DNA of 64,000 nucleotides from Sphingobacterium sp. SYP-B4668 (GTDB lineage: Bacteria > Bacteroidota > Bacteroidia > Sphingobacteriales > Sphingobacteriaceae): positions 4,464,001 through 4,528,000 of the forward strand of contig NZ_CP115483.1 in the NCBI RefSeq assembly GCF_027627455.1, read 5' to 3'. The notes under the pieces were generated by a model. That model was not told where the DNA came from and searched no databases. It saw only the letters and a program-made list of their open reading frames with translations. Positions within the stretch are counted from its first letter, which is position 1. Each line of letters begins with the position of its first letter. Made by a program: the position numbers and the translations under genes. This document shows, piece after piece, positions 9,061 to 16,649 of this stretch.

Positions 9061-9086
9061 AAAGGTCTTACCGTGGTAAGACCTTT
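9061..9086. terminator. bidirectional intrinsic terminator after ispG
   Basis: Arms AAAGGTCTTACC (9061-9072) and its exact complement (9075-9086) with a two-base loop, flanked by A-rich and T-rich sequence. It serves ispG and the convergent T9SS-domain gene. Confidence 0.88.
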
Positions 9087-9116
9087 CTCTTTAAAATTAT
9101 ATATCAAAAATGAAAA

Positions 9117-9623
9117 CTATCTAACGGATATTCTTTTGACTACAGTTTCCGTACCAGCAACTAGCCGCACGAAATAAAAACCTGAAGTCAGTTTCTTATT
9201 GGTATCAAATGCAAGATTTTGGTTACCGGCATCCAAAGAGCCATTCATTAGGCTTAAGACCTCATTACCTAAAGCATCCATTACCTTGATTGATACAGTA
9301 TTTTGTTTACCTAATTTGAACGATACGGTCACCTGTTCAGCAATGGGGTTATAAAACACTTTCACATTATTAATAAGCTTATCAGACTCAGTCGCTGAAA
9401 AAACTTTCGCTGCTGATATACCAAAATCACTAAAAGAGTCGTTATTAAAATATTTAGCGGCTCTTGAAGTGGAAAAATTGCTTTTATTGCTTAACGTCAT
9501 TTTTTTCAAAGAAGAATCGCTGGCCATTACCATGTTTGATCCCCAAGCAAAGCCCAAGCTTGCCACCAGCACGAGTGCGTTGGTAAAGGTTGTAATCAAA
9601 CGTTTCTTGGTAAAAATCTTCAT
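9117..9623 (-). CDS. small secreted protein with T9SS type A sorting domain
   Basis: 168 aa from the ATG at 9623. The longer frame to 9698 adds 25 residues in front of the natural start MKIFTKKRL and would reach the probable promoter box. The N-terminus is a long signal peptide (basic KKR, then LVLVASLGFAWGSNMVMA). The last 80 residues are a C-terminal sorting domain of the type IX secretion system: YNPIAEQVTVSF, VSIKVMDALGNEV, LTSGFYFVRL and a final basic VVKRISVR. Between them there are only about 55 low-complexity residues, so there is no enzymatic cargo domain. It is either a surface-attached peptide or a protein using the fold for something else. Confidence 0.65.
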   Translation of the reverse strand: MKIFTKKRLITTFTNALVLVASLGFAWGSNMVMASDSSLKKMTLSNKSNFSTSRAAKYFNNDSFSDFGISAAKVFSATESDKLINNVKVFYNPIAEQVTVSFKLGKQNTVSIKVMDALGNEVLSLMNGSLDAGNQNLAFDTNKKLTSGFYFVRLVAGTETVVKRISVR

Positions 9624-9695
9624 TCTATATGTTAAGACAAATCTGTTAGCAATTGGTTTAATCAAATATAAACCTTTTTTTGAATTCTGCTCATA

Positions 9696-9703
9696 CAAAA
9701 ATA
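9696..9703 (-). promoter_or_regulatory. probable -7 box of the T9SS-domain gene
   Basis: TATTTTTG on the minus strand matches TAnnTTTG and lies 72 nt before the chosen ATG at 9623, inside the longer open frame, supporting the internal start. Confidence 0.35.
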
Positions 9704-9771
9704 GATTTTTTTATCAGAATAGCAGATAAAACTCTACTAATTACAAAGTCTTTAACAATTTTTAACACCCC

Positions 9772-9802
9772 TTGACGTTGTCACAAAAAAAAGCAAACTT
9801 TG
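9772..9802 (+). promoter_or_regulatory. possible kup promoter
   Basis: TTG at 9772-9774, a 20-nt spacer, then AAACTTTG (9795-9802), one mismatch from TAnnTTTG. It lies 75 nt before the kup ATG. Confidence 0.35.
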
Positions 9803-9877
9803 GCGATTCAATTTTGTTAATCAAAATATTGAATTATTGTAGCAAAATCGAAGATTTAGTCATTTAATTTATTTAGA

Positions 9878-11821
9878 ATGTCCACAGAAAATAAGAACGG
9901 CGTTCAAAAACTTAGCCTCGGAGGCTTATTAATTAGTTTAGGAATTATTTTTGGGGACATCGGGACCTCTCCTCTTTACGTATTCAAAGCCATTATCAAC
10001 AAAGGAACAATAGACCCCAATCTCGTATTAGGTGGTCTCTCCTGTGTGGTATGGACCATTACACTTCAGACCACTATTAAATATGTATTGATTGCCCTCA
10101 ATGCGGATAACAAAGGTGAAGGTGGTATCTTATCTTTATATTCCTTAGTTCGCAGGCAGGCCAAATGGCTCATTATCCCGGCTATTATAGGAGCCGCCGC
10201 ACTCCTTGCTGATGGAATGCTTACACCGGCCATCACCATCTCATCCGCAGTGGAAGGGTTGGCCATCCACAATCCTACGTTACAGACAGTACCTATTGTC
10301 ATCGCAATTATTTCCGGCCTGTTCCTCATACAGCGATTTGGTACATCTATCGTCGGAAAAGTCTTCGGTCCATTGATGTTTGTATGGTTCGTCACGATTG
10401 GCATATTGGGTTTAACATACATCGATCAAGCTCCAGAAGTATTAAAGGCTCTAAACCCTTATTATGCGATCAAATTAATCGCGACCACGCCCAACGCTCT
10501 CTTCATTATCGGCGGTGTATTTCTATGTACAACAGGTGCTGAAGCACTCTATTCCGACATGGGACATTGTGGAAAAGCCAATATACGAATCAGTTGGATA
10601 CTGGTTAAAGTTTGTCTACTGTTGAATTACTTTGGTCAAGGAGCTTGGCTCTTGGAGCACGCAGGAAGCCAGATAGGTGAGAAAAATCCATTTTATGCCA
10701 TTATGCCTGAATGGTTTATTAGTTACGGTATCATTATAGCCACCATAGCTGCAATAATTGCAAGCCAAGCGATGATTTCTGGCGCTTTCACATTGATATC
10801 AGAAGCGGTCAGACTCAATATATGGCCAAAAGTCACCATCCGATACCCGAGTGACCACAAGGGCCAATTATATGTACCGTCAATCAATCTCATTCTCTGG
10901 GCAGGTTGTATGCTAATTATTGCTGTATTTAGAGAATCCAGCAATATGGAGGCTGCATATGGATTAGCGATCAATTCGACATTTATCACAACCACCATTT
11001 TGATGGGGTACTTCCTCAGGTGGAAACGAGTGAATAAATACTTGATATTCCTATTTGTCGGTTTCTATTTCTTTATTGAGTTTGGATTTCTAGCAGGAAA
11101 CTCCGTTAAAATGGCCCATGGGGGATGGCTGACCTTATTGCTATCTGCGGCCTTGATTACCGTCATGTATTCGTGGTATAGTGCTAGACGCATCAAAAAT
11201 CGATTCGTCAAATTTGTCAATATCAAAGAATACAACTCCATTATATCCGAGATGAGTGAAGACCCGACTATCCCGAAATTTGCTTCTCAATTAGTCTATC
11301 TCACCAGTGCCAATAATCGTAAAGAGATTGAGTACAAAATCATCTATTCGATTATCAATAAAAAACCAAAAAAGGCAGACGTCTACTGGTTGGTACATGT
11401 AGATGTCATGGACAATCCTCATACACGCGAGTATACCGTCGAACAATTGGTACCAGGTAAATTAATCCGTGTAGACTTTAAGCTAGGCTTTAGGGAAGAA
11501 CAACGCATCAGCTTGCTCTTCCGTAAAGTTGTAGAGGAAATGGTTCAACGAAAAGAAATAGACATCGTTAGTAAGTACGACTCCTTAAAAAAACACAATG
11601 TGCCTGGGGACTTTAGATTCGTCATCCTAGAAAAGGTACTTTCCAAGACCAATGATCTTAAGTGGAAAGAACGGATTATCTTTGAAATCTACAAAATCTT
11701 GAAAAAATTCAGTCTTTCCGAAGAAAAGGGGTTTGGCTTAGATGCTAGCTTTGTGACCATAGAACGCGTGCCGTTAAGTATACCACGCACCACCGAAGTC
11801 ATTATCAAAAGAATCAATTAG
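9878..11821 (+). CDS. kup: KUP-family potassium uptake protein
   Basis: 647-aa inner-membrane K+/H+ symporter. The family signature GIIFGDIGTSPLYVF opens the first membrane segment (residues about 22-36). About twelve hydrophobic segments follow to residue 440, including GGVFLCTTGAEALYSDMGHCG and SQAMISGAFTLISEA. The C-terminal 200 residues are cytoplasmic, as usual for the family. It is monocistronic: 254 nt separate it from the divergent T9SS-domain gene, and a terminator lies directly after it. Confidence 0.95.
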   Translation: MSTENKNGVQKLSLGGLLISLGIIFGDIGTSPLYVFKAIINKGTIDPNLVLGGLSCVVWTITLQTTIKYVLIALNADNKGEGGILSLYSLVRRQAKWLIIPAIIGAAALLADGMLTPAITISSAVEGLAIHNPTLQTVPIVIAIISGLFLIQRFGTSIVGKVFGPLMFVWFVTIGILGLTYIDQAPEVLKALNPYYAIKLIATTPNALFIIGGVFLCTTGAEALYSDMGHCGKANIRISWILVKVCLLLNYFGQGAWLLEHAGSQIGEKNPFYAIMPEWFISYGIIIATIAAIIASQAMISGAFTLISEAVRLNIWPKVTIRYPSDHKGQLYVPSINLILWAGCMLIIAVFRESSNMEAAYGLAINSTFITTTILMGYFLRWKRVNKYLIFLFVGFYFFIEFGFLAGNSVKMAHGGWLTLLLSAALITVMYSWYSARRIKNRFVKFVNIKEYNSIISEMSEDPTIPKFASQLVYLTSANNRKEIEYKIIYSIINKKPKKADVYWLVHVDVMDNPHTREYTVEQLVPGKLIRVDFKLGFREEQRISLLFRKVVEEMVQRKEIDIVSKYDSLKKHNVPGDFRFVILEKVLSKTNDLKWKERIIFEIYKILKKFSLSEEKGFGLDASFVTIERVPLSIPRTTEVIIKRIN

Positions 11822-11847
11822 CCGATCTCAGTCGGCAATTAGTTTCA

Positions 11848-11882
11848 AAATAAAGCCTCCGTTAATTACGGAGGCTTTATTT
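11848..11882. terminator. bidirectional intrinsic terminator after kup
   Basis: Arms of 15 nt (11848-11862 and 11868-11882; core GCCTCCGT/ACGGAGGC) with a five-base loop, A-run before and T-run after. Its right arm overlaps the stop codon of the convergent permease gene. A smaller hairpin GCCGA/TCGGC (11821-11836) precedes it. Confidence 0.9.
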
Positions 11883-13581
11883 AATCCTTCAAAGCTTGAG
11901 CATCCCGATTTAATTTTGAATGCCTATATCCGTACATAAAATAAATAATCAACCCCGCCAATAGCCATAGAATAAAGATAATCCAATTGCTCGCTCCAAG
12001 TTCCGTCATCAAGTACAAATTGATTAGGATTCCTGTCGTGGGTAACAATGAGAAGTTGTACTTATATGCATAGATACTCATCACCACCCACACTATCCAA
12101 AAAATGATAATCAAAGATTTATGCTCAAAGATATAAAGAGGAGACAACGACCTCCATTCCTTAATAATATCTTGCCCATACCCCCACAAAAGCCCAAGTG
12201 CAATCACAAAACCTATACCTATCAAATATTTTCCATTTACATAGGGCACCCTAAATTTCGATTTTTGAGACAATCCTGAATGATCCATGTAAAGTACACC
12301 CCCACAGACAAGAATAAAAGCAAAGAAAGTCCCCACACTAGTCAAGTCTACAAAGAAGTCCATTTTGAAAAACAAGGAAGGCACAGCCACCACAATTCCC
12401 GTCACGATAGTCGCATAAGAAGGTGTTTTATATTTCGGATGTACCGTAGCAAATTTCTTCCACAACAAACCATCGCGACTCATGGTCATCCAAATCCTAG
12501 GCTGTGCTAGCTGGTATACAAGCAAAGCACTGGTGATGGCTATAACAGAAGTTACGGAGATTACACCCGCCATATGATCAAATCCAACATATTGAAACAC
12601 ATAGGCTAGCGGATCCTTTACATTCAACTCCGTATAATTAACCATACCTGTTAACACCAATGTAATAGCAACGTACAATACCGTACAAATCAGGAGGCAA
12701 TAAATCATTGCCCTTGGAAGGTCCCGTTGTGGATTCTTACACTCTTCGGCCGTAGTAGATATAGAGTCAAAACCAATAAAAGCAAAAAAGACCGCAGCCA
12801 CACTACTCATTACCCCACCCATACCGTTTGGCGCAAATGGAGTCCAATTTTCGGGCTTAATAAAAAATATTCCCCCACAAATCACCGCCAAGATAATCCC
12901 TACTTTAATAATGACCATGATATTGCTTGCTCTTTTAGATTCTCGGATACCGACATACACAAGAGCAGTTACCAAAAGTGTAATAATCCCTGCTGGCAAA
13001 TCGAATACGATAGGTGTATCGCCTATTCTTGGCGCCGTCTCATAGGCCTCAAGAGCGAGCTTATCAATACCCGTCAATTTATCAACACCTACTTCCAACA
13101 TTTTTTGATGGGCATCAAATGCATATCCAGGAGCCATAGAGAGCCATCGGGGTATATGGAGGCCGAAGCCCGCTAACATCGATACAAAATATTGTGACCA
13201 TGATATCGCGACCACCATATTCGAGACCGCATATTCCAAGACCAAAGCCCATCCAATAATCCAAGCAAACAATTCACCAAATGCCACATAGGCATACGTA
13301 TATGCGCTCCCAGATACAGGCACCGTACTCGCAAACTGCGCATATGATAATGCGGTAAATACACACGCAAATGCTACAAAAACAAAAAGTAGAGATACCG
13401 CAGGCCCCCCATTGTAGCTGGCTAGACCAATAGTACTGAATATTCCCGCACCTACAATAGCTGCTATTCCAAGAGATACTAAATCTCTAACGCCTAAAAT
13501 CTTTGCAAGTCCTGATCCATGATGCTGGGAATCGCTAATAATCTGATCAATGCTCTTCTTTCGGAAAAGTCTATTTGCCAT
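11881..13581 (-). CDS. APC-family amino acid permease (cationic amino acid transporter-like)
   Basis: 566-aa transporter of the APC superfamily. The first membrane helix carries the unwound substrate motif GAGIFSTIG (about residues 41-49) and helix 6 carries FFAFIGFDSISTTAEECKNPQRDLPRA, cut here as FIGFDS and TAEE, typical of the CAT/YfnA branch. Twelve or more hydrophobic segments are visible, with an additional hydrophobic pair at the C-terminus as in CAT transporters. An insertion of about 45 residues (130-180) lies in an external loop. The substrate cannot be fixed from sequence. The gene stands alone. Confidence 0.88.
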   Translation of the reverse strand: MANRLFRKKSIDQIISDSQHHGSGLAKILGVRDLVSLGIAAIVGAGIFSTIGLASYNGGPAVSLLFVFVAFACVFTALSYAQFASTVPVSGSAYTYAYVAFGELFAWIIGWALVLEYAVSNMVVAISWSQYFVSMLAGFGLHIPRWLSMAPGYAFDAHQKMLEVGVDKLTGIDKLALEAYETAPRIGDTPIVFDLPAGIITLLVTALVYVGIRESKRASNIMVIIKVGIILAVICGGIFFIKPENWTPFAPNGMGGVMSSVAAVFFAFIGFDSISTTAEECKNPQRDLPRAMIYCLLICTVLYVAITLVLTGMVNYTELNVKDPLAYVFQYVGFDHMAGVISVTSVIAITSALLVYQLAQPRIWMTMSRDGLLWKKFATVHPKYKTPSYATIVTGIVVAVPSLFFKMDFFVDLTSVGTFFAFILVCGGVLYMDHSGLSQKSKFRVPYVNGKYLIGIGFVIALGLLWGYGQDIIKEWRSLSPLYIFEHKSLIIIFWIVWVVMSIYAYKYNFSLLPTTGILINLYLMTELGASNWIIFILWLLAGLIIYFMYGYRHSKLNRDAQALKD

Positions 13582-13641
13582 ATCAGTGTGTTTACATCCG
13601 TATTTTACCTCTATAAATACGATTAAAGTATATGCTAAAAA

Positions 13642-14325
13642 TTACTCCATTAAGGATAGCTTGTCCTGGATTTCTATATAAATGCTCTTGTAGTCTGTCA
13701 ATTCGCGATCTACATAGGAAGTCAGACTATCCCTTAGGCGTTCATGGTGTTCGGGTAGAGGTTTGAAGTCCCAAATTCGCTTTGCAATATTAAACAAAGG
13801 ATATGATATTTTACTAATATCGATATATTCATAGGTATACTTCGACTGCACAAAACCATGGTAATACTTCATGAATACAGATGTATCTTCCAACCCAATG
13901 GTTTGCAAATATTTAACGATGGTAGCGTCATCTACAGCAGAAAGGTCGTCATAGAAGCGATCTAGGTTGATAGCTTCATGTTTGAGCAATAAATGGTCCA
14001 GTATAAGCTCTAGAGAGACATGCGCCAAAAAAGAAGGTCGTATAGGTAAGCCTTCGAGACTATCCTGAATCTGGAGCCGTAAACGATGGGTATGATCAAA
14101 AAAAAATGGCGAATTGTGAAAGAGACGATCTACCTCGACATGTCGATACCAGCCCTCAGATATAGGTTTCATCTTGACATGATCAAGCAAGATATCTTCA
14201 TAACGATTAGGATGGAAAACATACTTTTTATCTGCATTCTTAAGCAAATCAGGCAAGATCCCACCAAAGACACGCTCAGACGTAGTAGCATATCGTTCGA
14301 AGTAAAAGTGAGACAGAAAATTCAT
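13642..14325 (-). CDS. acyl carrier protein phosphodiesterase family protein (AcpH/DUF479)
   Basis: 227 aa from the ATG at 14325. The start MNFLSHFYF matches the family N-terminus (MNFLAHLxL), so the seven extra upstream codons are left out. AcpH of E. coli removes the 4-phosphopantetheine arm from ACP and belongs to the HD-like metal hydrolases. Here GGILPDLLKN (about 22-31) replaces the usual GNFxGDFVKG and keeps the Asp. HVEVDRLF and FFDHTHRLR carry the His residues expected for metal binding. Bacteroidota members are divergent, so the exact activity is an inference. It lies 60 nt upstream of the permease gene and divergent from tyrS. Confidence 0.7.
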   Translation of the reverse strand: MNFLSHFYFERYATTSERVFGGILPDLLKNADKKYVFHPNRYEDILLDHVKMKPISEGWYRHVEVDRLFHNSPFFFDHTHRLRLQIQDSLEGLPIRPSFLAHVSLELILDHLLLKHEAINLDRFYDDLSAVDDATIVKYLQTIGLEDTSVFMKYYHGFVQSKYTYEYIDISKISYPLFNIAKRIWDFKPLPEHHERLRDSLTSYVDRELTDYKSIYIEIQDKLSLME

Positions 14326-14397
14326 GTTGAAAGGGATTAAAATCACACTAAGCGCGTAATATCTTAAATCTTGACGTAAGATACAGCTTAATCTTCT

Positions 14398-14405
14398 TAT
14401 CTTTG
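14398..14405 (+). promoter_or_regulatory. probable -7 box of tyrS
   Basis: TATCTTTG, exact TAnnTTTG, 33 nt before the tyrS ATG. The nearest upstream TTG (14371-14373) leaves a 24-nt spacer, longer than usual. Confidence 0.55.
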
Positions 14406-14438
14406 CAACTTATATAAAATTTTCTTATCCGCATTATT

Positions 14439-15722
14439 ATGAACTTTGTAGAAGAATTACGTTGGAGAGGCATGTTACAAGATATCATGCCTGGAACAGA
14501 AGAGTTATTAAACAAAGAAAAAGTAGCCGGTTACATTGGTTTTGACCCTACAGGAGATTCCCTACATGTTGGTCACCTGACACAGATTATGACACTTATT
14601 CATTTTCAAAATGCTGGGCACAAACCTGTAGCTTTGGTTGGGGGTGCCACGGGTATGATTGGAGATCCTTCTTTCAAATCCGCAGAAAGAAATCTATTAG
14701 ATGAGAAAACTTTAAATCACAATGTTGCCAGTCTTAAAAGTCAACTCGGCAAATTCCTAACATTCGGGGACGGCGCCCTCGATGCCCAAATGGTTAACAA
14801 TTATGATTGGTTTAAAGATTTCAAATTCTTGGATTTCATTCGTGACGTTGGCAAATTGATCACTGTCAACTACATGATGGCTAAAGATTCAGTCAAAAAA
14901 AGGTTGGAAGGTGAAAATGGGTTATCGTTTACTGAATTTTCGTATCAACTGATTCAAGGGTATGACTTCTACTATCTATGGAAACATCATAATTGTAAAA
15001 TTCAGATGGGTGGATCGGATCAGTGGGGCAATATTGTCACAGGCACCGAATTCATCAGACGTCAAGACCAAGGAACAGCATTTGCACTCACCACACAATT
15101 AATAAAAAAAGCTGACGGGCAGAAATTTGGCAAAACAGAATCGGGCGCCGTATGGTTAGACCCTAAGAAGACCAGTCCATACAAATATTACCAGTTCTGG
15201 TTAAATGCGACAGATGACGACGCTAAAAATTGGATTCGCATTTTCACATTAAAATCAAAAGAAGAAATAGAAGGCATCATTGCCGAGCATGATGCTGCGC
15301 CTCATACACGCACAGTACAAAAAGCTTTAGCCAAAGATATCACTATTCGTACGCATTCCGAGAAGGACTATGAGACTGCATTAAAGACTTCTGAGTTTCT
15401 TTTTGGAAATGGATCACTCGAATTCTTAAATGAACTAGACCACCAGTCTGTATTGGATGTATTTGACGGTATTCCTCAATATACTATAAGTCGTGAGGAA
15501 CTTACTCAAGGCATCAATATTTTAGATATGCTAGCTGTCAAATCTGCAATTTTCCCTTCCAAAGGAGAAGCTCGTAAAATGACTGAAGGTGGTGGTGTAT
15601 CCTTAAATAAGGAAAAAGTTGCCACAATCGAACAAGTTATCAACACGGACTACTTGATTAACAATAACTATATCATTGCCCAGCGCGGTAAGAAAAACTA
15701 CTACTTGATTATTGTAGAATAA
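14439..15722 (+). CDS. tyrS: tyrosyl-tRNA synthetase
   Basis: Charges tRNA-Tyr with tyrosine in the cytoplasm. 427 aa, usual for the TyrRS-1 group. Class I motifs are intact: the HIGH-like HVGH at residues 43-46 and the KMSKS-like KFGKT at 229-233. The tyrosine and adenylate pocket is seen in YIGFDPTGDSLH and QGYDFYYL. The C-terminal 70 residues are an S4 RNA-binding domain (SKGEARKMTEGGGVSLN). It is followed by a strong terminator shared with the convergent lipoprotein gene. A tRNA-Tyr gene lies elsewhere in this window at 41067-41147. Confidence 0.97.
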   Translation: MNFVEELRWRGMLQDIMPGTEELLNKEKVAGYIGFDPTGDSLHVGHLTQIMTLIHFQNAGHKPVALVGGATGMIGDPSFKSAERNLLDEKTLNHNVASLKSQLGKFLTFGDGALDAQMVNNYDWFKDFKFLDFIRDVGKLITVNYMMAKDSVKKRLEGENGLSFTEFSYQLIQGYDFYYLWKHHNCKIQMGGSDQWGNIVTGTEFIRRQDQGTAFALTTQLIKKADGQKFGKTESGAVWLDPKKTSPYKYYQFWLNATDDDAKNWIRIFTLKSKEEIEGIIAEHDAAPHTRTVQKALAKDITIRTHSEKDYETALKTSEFLFGNGSLEFLNELDHQSVLDVFDGIPQYTISREELTQGINILDMLAVKSAIFPSKGEARKMTEGGGVSLNKEKVATIEQVINTDYLINNNYIIAQRGKKNYYLIIVE

Positions 15723-15743
15723 TAGTAAATTATTACACAGTAG

Positions 15744-15769
15744 AAGGGCCTTCATAAATGAAGGCCCTT
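15744..15769. terminator. bidirectional intrinsic terminator after tyrS
   Basis: Arms AAGGGCCTTCAT (15744-15755) and complement (15758-15769) with a two-base loop, then TTGTT on the plus strand. It sits between convergent tyrS and the DUF4397 gene. Confidence 0.85.
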
Positions 15770-15795
15770 TGTTATATAGTAGTTGTATGTAAAAG

Positions 15796-16509
15796 TCACT
15801 TGAGTTGCTGCAGAATTTGTGCTTCGAATCCAAATTTACTATCTTCCTTCTCCTCCTTAGTTAATCCTTTAGCCCAAATTGTATAAATAGCCCCTTCCTC
15901 TGGTATAAATTCAAAATTCGCAAACTCCACATTCGCAGTAGAGGCAATGAAAAGCTGATGCTTCTTTCCAGCCTCCATCGTGAAATACGCACTTGTTCCT
16001 TTGAAAGCTATGCCTTTGGCCAAAAGCGCGCGCGCCTCTTTTTCACCAAGATTTAACGCAGGTGCATCCGGACTTAGATTGATAAACCGTATGCTTGCCT
16101 TCCCGGCCATTGGTGCTTCATTACTATCTTCAAAACTTATCACATCCAAATTCCGCTCACCAATGACAAATAAGGAGTATATCTTTCCAGGAGCAAACGC
16201 GAGCTGCTTCGAGACCAGTGCACCCTTTGACAAACTATCCCGATCGAAGACCCTTACCAGACGATTTCCAGGAAACGCATTCCGATAAGGAAGATAATCG
16301 CCAAATCCAAAACTCTCGTTAGACATATTCAGCTTATTTTGGTCCAATCCAATATCCAATTTCTGCTCGGAAGGGACAGCGTTAACGGCACTCGTAGCCG
16401 AAAGCTCTCCGTAATCGTAATCATCTTTATCCAACTTGCACGCAGATAACAGAACAATGACCAGTAGAAGACCGGCAAAAATAGGGGTAAATGTATTCAC
16501 TTTATACAT
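15796..16509 (-). CDS. DUF4397-domain lipoprotein
   Basis: 237 aa. Residues 1-24 are a lipoprotein signal: MYKVNTF, a hydrophobic run FAGLLLVIVLL and lipobox LLSAC with Cys24 as the lipidated residue. Aspartates follow the Cys (CKLDKDD). In Bacteroidota the surface-export signal often follows this Cys, but the motif here is weak. Residues about 75-230 resemble DUF4397, a beta-sandwich domain; SIRFINLSPDAPALNL is the characteristic strand (RxxNxSPDAPxxD). The function is unknown and is presumably envelope-associated. It is monocistronic, convergent with tyrS and divergent from ftsK. Confidence 0.75.
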   Translation of the reverse strand: MYKVNTFTPIFAGLLLVIVLLSACKLDKDDYDYGELSATSAVNAVPSEQKLDIGLDQNKLNMSNESFGFGDYLPYRNAFPGNRLVRVFDRDSLSKGALVSKQLAFAPGKIYSLFVIGERNLDVISFEDSNEAPMAGKASIRFINLSPDAPALNLGEKEARALLAKGIAFKGTSAYFTMEAGKKHQLFIASTANVEFANFEFIPEEGAIYTIWAKGLTKEEKEDSKFGFEAQILQQLK

Positions 16510-16616
16510 ATAGATTCAAAATCATGATGTTTGATAATAGAACGAAAAACAAGAAAGAATCGCTACAACTCGCTAACAAATGGTTTTTTGGCCTAATTTT
16601 TTCTATATAAAATGAT

Positions 16617-16624
16617 TAAGTTTG
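16617..16624 (+). promoter_or_regulatory. probable -7 box of ftsK
   Basis: TAAGTTTG matches TAnnTTTG, 25 nt before the ftsK ATG. The nearest TTG upstream is 26 nt away, so the -33 half is uncertain. Confidence 0.4.
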
Positions 16625-16649
16625 TAATAAGATTATTATCATTGATTTC

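Noticed and set aside
12727..13176. 149-aa plus-strand open frame inside the amino-acid permease gene
   Set aside because: Mirror frame of a clear twelve-helix transporter; low-complexity composition with many Ser, His and Arg.
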